Source: a virus. From it: a DNA stretch of 64,000 bases. The stretch lies in IMG/VR virus record IMGVR_UViG_3300049846_000628, positions 147,202 to 211,201 of that record; one strand, written 5' to 3'. This document shows positions 7,012-14,400 of this stretch, one piece after another; within the stretch, counting starts at the first letter, position 1; every line of letters begins with the position of its first letter. A program made the translations under genes and the position numbers. The notes under the pieces were generated by a model. The model did no database searches, had not been told where the DNA came from, and saw only the letters and a program-made list of their open reading frames with translations.

Positions 7012-7303
7012 CTGGTTTGTCTTCTGTCCACCAGTCTATCATATCATCTACACTTTCAAAACATCTTTTACCAAATCTTTCGTGACCCATTCCACCAAGA
7101 TCTAATTGGTTGAGAAAGTCATCCATCTCATCCATATCAGGATTTTCTGCTTTTCTCCTTGCCTGACGGAGTATTGTGGCGGCAGAGCGGTTTGATTTTG
7201 CAAGTTTTTCTGCCCAAATCATATCTTCTAAACTCACCTCTTCACCTTTTACAATCTTTTCGCAGATTGCTTCAAGACGCAGGCGATATTGTGTAGAGAG
7301 CAT
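6989..7303 (-). CDS. Hypothetical protein, 104 aa, helical
   Basis: ATG at 7303. Arg/Lys/Glu-rich helices (YRLRLEAICEKIVKGEEV, LRQARRKAE), then an acidic segment DMDEMDDFLNQLDLGG. I associate similar 'QYRLRLEAIC.KI..GEEV' proteins with T4-like cyanophages, from memory. Function unknown. Confidence 0.7.
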   Translation of the reverse strand: MLSTQYRLRLEAICEKIVKGEEVSLEDMIWAEKLAKSNRSAATILRQARRKAENPDMDEMDDFLNQLDLGGMGHERFGKRCFESVDDMIDWWTEDKPDDWRQRD

Positions 7304-7323
7304 ATGTATTACCAGATATAAGA

Positions 7324-7557
7324 TTATTTATTTTGATATTCGTCCATTAACTCTTTTGCGAGTTTCATAGACCTACGCCATATCAAATACTTTACAATTG
7401 GATTTGCAGGGTTGTGAAGTATCCACCACTTTGTTTTTTCGTATTGAACTTGTGCAAGTTGAGACAGCATATAAAATGCCCTCGCTACTGATTGATCTGT
7501 AATAATCAGGTAAGCAATACAAAAAAATATAACAAAGTAAATGTATGATACACTCAT
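7324..7557 (-). CDS. Small membrane-anchored protein
   Basis: 77 codons, ATG at 7557. Residues about 4-22 form a hydrophobic segment (SYIYFVIFFCIAYLIITD), followed by a basic, aromatic cytoplasmic-type tail with IWRRSMKLAKELMDEYQ. A single-span inner-membrane protein is the simplest reading. Confidence 0.65.
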   Translation of the reverse strand: MSVSYIYFVIFFCIAYLIITDQSVARAFYMLSQLAQVQYEKTKWWILHNPANPIVKYLIWRRSMKLAKELMDEYQNK

Positions 7558-7727
7558 TGTCTTAGAGTTTTGAGGTATTCTAGCACATTCTCACGCACTG
7601 CCATGAGTTCATTGTAACATTTCTGATTATGAGCACAATTGCGAAGCTCAGCATCAGGTTTCAATACACTCTCTTCAAACAAGGTCAAACCACGATTCCA
7701 CTTATCTACTTGGTCTTCTTGGGTCAT
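7554..7727 (-). CDS. Small hypothetical protein
   Basis: 57 codons, ATG at 7727, TGA overlapping the next ATG at 7557. Helical and polar with two cysteines (LRNCAHNQKCYNE). Function unknown; the call is supported by the gene-overlap chain. Confidence 0.6.
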   Translation of the reverse strand: MTQEDQVDKWNRGLTLFEESVLKPDAELRNCAHNQKCYNELMAVRENVLEYLKTLRQ

Positions 7728-7887
7728 CTTTGGTTACTCTAACAGGGCAAGAGGGGATAACTTTACGAATCTCCCGAACAATCTCAGTTTTTTGAGATTC
7801 GGTCAATCCGACAATTTTTGTGACGCGATGAATAATATTCAATGCATCGCTGCAGGAGATAATGGTTGATGCAAGTAGAACAACCAT
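7702..7887 (-). CDS. Small protein with N-terminal hydrophobic segment
   Basis: 61 codons, ATG at 7887. The first 12 residues (MVVLLASTIISC) look like a short signal or membrane anchor ending at a Cys; the rest is basic (KTEIVREIRKVIPSC). A lipoprotein-like signal is possible but the n-region lacks the usual basic residues. Confidence 0.55.
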   Translation of the reverse strand: MVVLLASTIISCSDALNIIHRVTKIVGLTESQKTEIVREIRKVIPSCPVRVTKDDPRRPSR

Positions 7888-7932
7888 AGGTTTTTTCCTA
7901 TTCTTCTATTATTTAACTGTGTTTATAATTTT

Positions 7933-8166
7933 TTAATGAATGAATGCCTCTAGGGTAGCAGTTTTCTTTTTCTTTGAGGATTTAACCTCTTTTGCAATGT
8001 AAGACCTAGCAGAATTGTAATTGTTTGCAGTATGAACCTGCTGCCCGTTGTGAAGAATCATAAACTTTTTACCAAACGGAACAGCAGCCCACATACCATC
8101 TTTAGTCACATAACCATTTGGATTGCCTGGTTTTGCATTCAAAATACCTTCGTTTTGAACGTTCAT
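7933..8166 (-). CDS. Hypothetical protein, 77 aa
   Basis: ATG at 8166. Beta-rich, with WAAVPFGKKFMILHNGQQV followed by SARSYIAKEVKSSKKKK; the Lys-rich C-terminus suggests nucleic-acid contact. Overlaps the upstream TGA by 4 bases. Function unknown. Confidence 0.65.
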   Translation of the reverse strand: MNVQNEGILNAKPGNPNGYVTKDGMWAAVPFGKKFMILHNGQQVHTANNYNSARSYIAKEVKSSKKKKTATLEAFIH

Positions 8167-8306
8167 TTCATCACAGCGTTCACAGAAATGACCTTAGCAC
8201 TTGGATTGCGGGCGAGAGCAGTTTTCCTAGCATCCTGATAGTCCCGTGCTTCCACTTCCTCATAAAAGACCTTACCAGCGACGTAGAGTTGGACTTTGCA
8301 GCGCAT
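8163..8306 (-). CDS. Small conserved phage protein
   Basis: 47 codons, ATG at 8306. The product (starts MRCKVQLYVAGKVFYEEVEA, then ARDYQDARKTALARNPSAK) is a compact strand-strand-helix protein; similar short 'YVAGxxFxEEVxARDYxDARxxALARNP' proteins are familiar from T4-like cyanophages, from memory. It lies 26 bases downstream of a promoter at 8332-8360. Confidence 0.68.
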   Translation of the reverse strand: MRCKVQLYVAGKVFYEEVEARDYQDARKTALARNPSAKVISVNAVMK

Positions 8307-8331
8307 TGGATTTCTCCTTGTGTGTTTGGAT

Positions 8332-8360
8332 ATTGTAGCAGAAAACTCAGCGTTTTACAA
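8332..8360 (-). promoter_or_regulatory. Sigma70-type promoter for the 8306 operon
   Basis: Minus strand TTGTAA (8355-8360), 17 bases, TACAAT (8332-8337). The bases just before the -10 read TTTTCTGC, the same as in the PeSL cassettes, but here no stem-loop is present. The -35 lies within the last codons of the helicase gene. Confidence 0.6.
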
Positions 8361-9582
8361 CACTGATGGCGGGCTGACCCTGCTCGAACACGGTGTCCAC
8401 CACCGCCTGCACCTTTTTAGCGGTGCTGATGCCCACAGAAGAGTACACAGGGATGCAGACCAGTCCAAAGGACTTGGTGTAGTCTCCAAGGGCACCAGGG
8501 GCAATCCTGCCGCTCCTGAGCGCCTCTGCGTCGTCCTTGTGCAGGCGGATCACGCGCCCGATGGTCTGAGAGATCCCGATGTAGTCCATAGAGCGCATAA
8601 ACAGCACCGCTTCCAGACCAGAAACGTTGATTCCCTCAGAGAGAATGCTGTGGTGAAGCACAACGAATTTCTTGTCGTTGTCCTTACCCCAGGCACTCAG
8701 GGTATCAAAGAAAACCTCACGGTTAACCTTCTGACCATCAATCACGGCACCAGTCTTAGAAGTAATATACATCCAAGAGAAACCACGATCCTCCAGTTGC
8801 TTGCAGAAATCAGTCTGGGAAACCAGATTCTGAATCTGTTTGGTTGCCTTGGAGCAAACAAGAACCTTGCCCACTTCCTGAGCATCAATAGTCTGAATCA
8901 GGTTCTCACAGTCAACATCAGCAACGATCTGACCCTTAGAGAGCATCTCAAACTGCTGCACCACAACCTTAGGAGGAACGATGAAACCACCCTCCACCAG
9001 TTCGGGAGCGGGAACGTTGCAGATGACCTGCCCGTAGACAGCACCATCGTTCATCCCAGGTTTGGAAATAGTAGCAGAATGCTTAGGAGTAGCAGTGAAG
9101 AAATAGCAGCGGTCAGCAGTAGCAGCAAAGTGCTCGGTTGCTGGAAAAAAGTTACGCTGAACCGAATTGTGCGCTTCATCAAAGTAAATGGTGTTGACGT
9201 GAATATCTGCCTGCTGAAGACGTTGCAGGGAGTTGTAGGTGGTAAAGATTAGTTTGTTGCCGCGAGTTTGATCGACCCAGTTACGGATCTCATTCGGGCG
9301 AGTCGTGCTTTGGTGATGCGTTTCACCACTGTGGACGTGCAGCACCTGAGCATTGGTGATAAACTCAAGATACTCAGAAGACAGTTGCTCGGCAAGCAGA
9401 ATGCGGGGAGCAACAACTACAATCGTCTGAGGAGTCTCTTTCAGAAACTCACGCATTGCATCACAGATGCCCACAAGGGTCTTACCACCACCAGTAGGGA
9501 TAATCACTTGACCCTTCAGGTACTTAGCAAGGGCGTCAAGGGCACGTTGCTGGTGAGGTCGGAGTTGAATCACAGGTCCCAT
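8347..9582 (-). CDS. Superfamily 2 DEAH-box helicase (ResIII/UvsW-like)
   Basis: 411 aa. Motif I PTGGGKT at residues 29-35, motif II DEAH at 135-138, motif III TATP around 167, and motif VI QTIGRVIR near residue 345; together a complete SF2 helicase core. The N-terminal LRPHQQRALD resembles the Q-motif region of ResIII/XPB-like enzymes. T4 UvsW, which remodels recombination intermediates, is the nearest functional model, but orthology cannot be shown here. Base composition is richer in GC than its neighbours. The -10 box of the 9596 cassette ends only 13 bases before the ATG, leaving a very short leader. Confidence 0.88.
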   Translation of the reverse strand: MGPVIQLRPHQQRALDALAKYLKGQVIIPTGGGKTLVGICDAMREFLKETPQTIVVVAPRILLAEQLSSEYLEFITNAQVLHVHSGETHHQSTTRPNEIRNWVDQTRGNKLIFTTYNSLQRLQQADIHVNTIYFDEAHNSVQRNFFPATEHFAATADRCYFFTATPKHSATISKPGMNDGAVYGQVICNVPAPELVEGGFIVPPKVVVQQFEMLSKGQIVADVDCENLIQTIDAQEVGKVLVCSKATKQIQNLVSQTDFCKQLEDRGFSWMYITSKTGAVIDGQKVNREVFFDTLSAWGKDNDKKFVVLHHSILSEGINVSGLEAVLFMRSMDYIGISQTIGRVIRLHKDDAEALRSGRIAPGALGDYTKSFGLVCIPVYSSVGISTAKKVQAVVDTVFEQGQPAISVVKR

Positions 9583-9595
9583 CGCGTATGAAACT

Positions 9596-9650
9596 ATTAT
9601 AGCAGAAAACCGCCCCTGGTGCGACCCAGTGGGCGGTTCTCAAAGTGTCC
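9596..9650 (-). promoter_or_regulatory. PeSL-type cassette: terminator stem-loop plus promoter
   Basis: Minus-strand reading: GGACACTTTGAGAAC, hairpin AACCGCCC/GGGCGGTT (arms 9631-9638 and 9608-9615), TTTTCTGC, -10 box TATAAT (9596-9601). No convincing -35 was found at 17 bases. Shares lead, stem position and TTTCTG with the cassettes at 2199 and 6136. It separates the fibre gene ending at 9723 from the helicase. Confidence 0.75.
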
Positions 9651-9690
9651 TATAGAAGCTCAGACTCCCATCTTCAACCCAGACAAAGGT

Positions 9691-9719
9691 AGTCTAGCAG
9701 TATTATGAGTATGAGTCAA
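9691..9719 (-). promoter_or_regulatory. Possible promoter after fibre gene
   Basis: Minus strand TTGACT (9714-9719), 17 bases, TAGACT (9691-9696). The -35 lies just past the stop codon of the fibre gene. The short transcript would run straight into the 9596 cassette. Weak -10; listed as a possibility. Confidence 0.35.
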
Positions 9720-9722
9720 GTG

Positions 9723-11441
9723 TTACCAGAAGCTATTCCAGTTTGTACCATCATATCCCTGGTGTCTATTTAAACTTGAGTTATAAATGACTGCTCCAGC
9801 TGTAATTCCTCCTGAGGTATAAGTATCTCTTTCTGCAGTTGTCATGATTGGTGGATAGAATGCCGAAGTAGTAATAGAACTTAAATCAAGTGCATCTGTA
9901 AGAGATAACGTTGATGAAGCTATTGATACTGCAGTAACACCAGCTACATTTACAGCTCCAGATCCATTTCCAAAATTATTCGCAGTAATTGTTGAACTGA
10001 CGCTAACGTTTGTTGCCGAAACTGTAGTTGCTGAAACCGTTGTTGCTGAAACTGTAGCAGCAGTAACAATACCACTTACTCTTAGATTTCCTAAGGAACT
10101 AATACCAACACCATTTGATCCAGAATCTGGATTAGCACCAACCTGAAGATTATAAGTTGTTGGTAAACTGCTGGTAGATACTCCTAAAGTTCCAACTAGT
10201 TGAGAATTAAGTGAAAATGCTCCAGTAACTGAGAGTGTTCCACCAATATTCAAATTACCTGAGATTGTTGAAGAACCACCAACAAATGAATTTCCAGTTA
10301 CGGTAGATGTTCCAACAACGTGAAGTGTATTAGTTGGATTTGCCTGATTGATTCCTAATTTACCATCATAAGTCAGAGTCATTAATGATGTATTTGGATT
10401 CTGCCCATAAATCCAATTGAAGTTTCCTGTACCTACACCAGCACTTCCATATTGTAGATAAGAGTTAATATTACCATCATCATAGTTTATGATATCAAGA
10501 GATTGATCTGTACTGTAATTGTAAGATAGGTTAGCATTTCCAAATCTTATTTTACCTAATCCCTTACCAGAACTATCAGATCTAGCTACGGAAACACTTG
10601 CTTCATTACTTGTACTTCTAATATGAATTGAAGATATTCCAGACTGTCTGATTTCTACTTGAGTAACTGGATTATCTGTTCCTAATCCAATTTTTCCATT
10701 TACATTTATATTGTTCGTAACTGTTGCAACTCCAATGGAAGCACCAGATACAGAAATAAATGCAGTCGTTGTAATTCCACTCGCAGTGGAAGCAGTTCCA
10801 GTTAGATTACCAACAAATGATCCTGCAGTAACGATACCAGATACAACAATATTTGATGGGAGTCTTGCAGTATCTAATGTTCCTGTAATGATATTGCTAG
10901 CATTTAAAGCAGTGATGTTTCCACCATCACCAACAAAAGCATTTGCTGTAACAATACCAGTAATTTTAGCGTCACCAGTTGAATTAAATCCAACACCAGA
11001 AGCAGCGTCTGGATTTCCACCAATTTGGAAATAGTAGTAAGGATAGTTTGTTGCTACTCCAACAGCACCTGCGGCATAAATGCTTGTTATTCCTATTCCA
11101 GTATTAACATCAACCCATTGTGATGTTGGAATATTAATAAGACCAGATCCATCACCATAGAAAGTCGCTACACCAACTGATGATGTAATAATACCTGAAC
11201 TAATTCTAACTGTTCCATCAGTCAGAGAGACAAATGTTCCAATTCCAGTTACAAGTAAATTAGAGATTGTAGCACTTGATGCAGTAATAAGACCAACAAC
11301 CTTTGCCGTTCCTCTAATATCTAATAGTTCAGTTGGTGAGGAAGTTCCAACACCAACCAAACCATTTGAATTTACAATAAAATTATCATCATCAACCTGA
11401 ACACCATTCCTAAGATTAAATGACTTTCTATAATTTGCCAT
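9723..11441 (-). CDS. Tail fibre / virion structural protein
   Basis: 572 aa, ATG at 11441. The N-terminus MANYRKSFNLRNGVQVDDDNF followed by GLVGVGTSSPTELLDIRG is typical of cyanophage fibre proteins. Recurrent 'VSGIVTAGSFVGN' and 'LSVTGAFS' stretches are short beta repeats as in trimeric beta-helical or triple-stranded fibres, and a Val/Ser/Ala-Thr run (SATTVSATTVSA) lies near residue 480. The C-terminus ends RHQGYDGTNWNSFW, a common phage fibre ending. It likely forms part of the distal fibre or baseplate appendage. Which fibre position it occupies cannot be judged. Confidence 0.8.
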   Translation of the reverse strand: MANYRKSFNLRNGVQVDDDNFIVNSNGLVGVGTSSPTELLDIRGTAKVVGLITASSATISNLLVTGIGTFVSLTDGTVRISSGIITSSVGVATFYGDGSGLINIPTSQWVDVNTGIGITSIYAAGAVGVATNYPYYYFQIGGNPDAASGVGFNSTGDAKITGIVTANAFVGDGGNITALNASNIITGTLDTARLPSNIVVSGIVTAGSFVGNLTGTASTASGITTTAFISVSGASIGVATVTNNINVNGKIGLGTDNPVTQVEIRQSGISSIHIRSTSNEASVSVARSDSSGKGLGKIRFGNANLSYNYSTDQSLDIINYDDGNINSYLQYGSAGVGTGNFNWIYGQNPNTSLMTLTYDGKLGINQANPTNTLHVVGTSTVTGNSFVGGSSTISGNLNIGGTLSVTGAFSLNSQLVGTLGVSTSSLPTTYNLQVGANPDSGSNGVGISSLGNLRVSGIVTAATVSATTVSATTVSATNVSVSSTITANNFGNGSGAVNVAGVTAVSIASSTLSLTDALDLSSITTSAFYPPIMTTAERDTYTSGGITAGAVIYNSSLNRHQGYDGTNWNSFW

Positions 11442-11462
11442 TTGTAGCTGCTTTATTTGAAG

Positions 11463-11470
11463 TATTTATT
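11463..11470 (-). promoter_or_regulatory. Late-promoter-like box upstream of fibre gene
   Basis: Minus strand AATAAATA 22 bases before the ATG at 11441; one base from the T4 late consensus TATAAATA. A similar AATAAATA precedes the start at 17165. Suggestive only. Confidence 0.4.
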
Positions 11471-11477
11471 TTTAAAA

Positions 11478-14400
11478 TCACGCATAACGAATAATGTATC
11501 CAAGAGCAATATATGGAGGTAGGTTTGCATCAGTTCCAGAAACTCCCTTATCGGCGGTTGTGAAGGTATGTGTATGGTTTTGACTCTCTCCACCAGTTCC
11601 TCCACCGTGAGAGTGGGATCCTGCGTCATTACTTCTACCAGCATCTGGTCCATTTCCTGTACCTTTAAGGGCATATCTATAATCATTATTGTTATTGAGT
11701 ATCGCAGTTCTTAATAAGAATGGAACCCCACCATTATCAACTAAATTAGTAAATCTATTTGTATCAGATCTTTCACCACTGTTAACAACAAGGTGGTTAT
11801 GGTTTCCATCTCCACTGATTCCGTGGTTATGTCCTCTATTATTACCATCAGTTGTTCCTGTATGGTTGTGAGAGACAACTACAGCATCCTTTGTACCACC
11901 CGTTCTAGTTACAGCTCCTGTAACAGTTGTTCCACCGTTTGCACTTGATCCAATAATGAATCTATCAGTTAGATTTGGAAGGTTGAAGGTTGTTGATCCG
12001 TTTCCAGCACCAAAAGTTGTTCCGGTGATTGCAAATAGAGCACTAAATGTAGTTCTAGAAACAGCAGATCCATTACATAGTAACCATCCAGTTGGAACAC
12101 TGGTCACATTTCCAGCCCACATTACAACAGATCCAATTGGTGCAATGCTCTGAGAGAAAATTTGACCAATTGTAGCAATTCCAGAAATTGAAGCATTATT
12201 TGAAACACTTAGATCTGTTGTAGTAGTAACACCAGTAACAATAGCACCAGTTGATGTTGTTTCAATTTTCTTAGAATTATTATGATAGAGTTCAGAAGAT
12301 CCATCTACACTAAACTTACTTAGTATTTCTCCACCTATTGATTCTAGAGTAATAGAACCACTGGTTGTTCTCAGGGAAAGGTTTCCAACAGCGTTATCAA
12401 CAAAGCTACCAGTACCATTAGTGTAGATTGATAGATTAACACTATCACCAAAGATTATCTTATTAGTTCCTTTGATGTTTACATTATTAAAGGCATTTGT
12501 TCCACCAAAAATATTGATAGAATCTGATGCTGTGTTAGTAAATCTTACTTTTCCACTAAAAGTAGATTGTGCTTTAATTCTAAGATCTTTGTTGAAGGTT
12601 ACAGGACCATCAAACTGAGAAAGAACTTGTCCAGAATCACCACCCTCAACAAGAAGTCTTTCCTTAATTGTAACCTCATCATATACTACACTGAGTCTTG
12701 AAGGATCTTCACCAGTGATGGTTGGATTTGGAATATCGTAGGAAACAGTTTCTCCACTTGCTGCAGAAGTTTTTGTATTTCCATTGAATACATCACCATC
12801 ACTATTCATAGCAGTGTAGACAACAACACCACCAGAACGTTCCTGAGATTGTGCTAGGAAGTCCTCTCTTTCGGTGAGAGTCTTGACTTGAATCTGTGGT
12901 AAACCAGTTGAATAGTTACCAGGACCATATCCAAGATATTCAAATGTGTGTCCAGAAGCACGAAGAATAGATGGTCTACGGAATTCAATAGCGACTGGAT
13001 CAATCTTACGAATTAGTGATCCACCATCGTGATTTTCTTGACGTGTACCGAGAGCACCACGAATAACGCTAATCTGAGCAGCATTATCACTGGTCGTCAC
13101 TCTCATAATCTCATTATCAATTTGGATATAAGATCCAAGAGGCAATCTGTTTGATGTAGCACCTACACCAGCAATTGCGAATGTTGACTCAGTTGTAATT
13201 GAAGCAGAGAGTGTAAATGTTTCACTAGCATAGAATGGAACAGATCTTGTCCCGATATTCTCTCCATTTGCATCAGAAATGCCCTGGTTTGCTGATAAAC
13301 CGTGCTTCAGGATATAACCGTTTGTTGCCGAAATTGATTGGTTGGTTATCGCACTGAATGTGTTTACGCCAACTCTTTCATAGACTAAGTAATCTCCAAG
13401 ATTATTATTGCTAGAATCAATGACTCTAAACTGGTTACCAGCAACCAATCCGTGAGCATCTGATGTAGTAAATGTGGAAATTCCTGTTGCTGAACCGTAA
13501 GAAGTTCCAGTAATTAAAACTGAAGGTCCGACTAAGAATCCATACTGACTGCTGAGAATCGTTGGATCTCCAGAAGTCTTAGCAACTGAAATAGTTGTTG
13601 CAGATCCAACTGAAGTGATTCTGTAATATCCGTCAGCGGTTGTTCCAGCACCAGTAAATTGAATTACATCACCAATATTTGTAGAAATACCTGCATTGTT
13701 AATTGCAATAGATGCATCTGCAGTTCCACCAATCTTAGCAGTATCAAAGTACAGAGTCTCTCCGCTTACATATCCAGAACCACCTGCTTGAATATCAACA
13801 CCAACAACAGATCCACCAGAAACTACAACCTTAGCAGTAGCACCATCCCAGTTTACAAGTCCTGCTTCATTATAAAGTTTAACATTGTAGAACGTTCCAT
13901 TTGTATGTCCAGTTCCACCAGTCAGTGAACTATATGTTGCGATTCCTGCAAGACCGTGATTTCTTCCAAAGGTGATCGTTGCAATTCCACTGTTAGATAC
14001 AACTGAAGATATTGTAAGACCAATACCAATATTCTTCAGCATCAAGTCGGATGCTTCTCTTGTAATACTCTTCTTCAGATCGTTTGTTATAACATCACCA
14101 ATTGGAGAACGCTTCGCAAAGGACTTCGCAGCTCTTGGGTTTGCGTCTACATTATCTCTATCCAGCTGAGGATAAAGATCTACAGGTGACTGACTGAACT
14201 TAAGATTTGTAAATTCTGATGGTATTGCATTGTTTGCATCAAGAACATATAGGTGGTAAATACCATCCTGAACATTATAAACATATGGAGAAATAATCTC
14301 ATTTCTATAAACATACAGGTTACCCTGCATATCATTTCTTTCAAATCTTGGTAGATCAATGTCTCTAACATTTACATCACTAGTGAATGTTCCTGGAGTA

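Noticed and set aside
8296-9252. Long open frame (318 codons) on the plus strand opposite the helicase
   Set aside because: It lies antisense to a clear SF2 helicase with all motifs; its product is low-complexity and has no ribosome site or partner genes.
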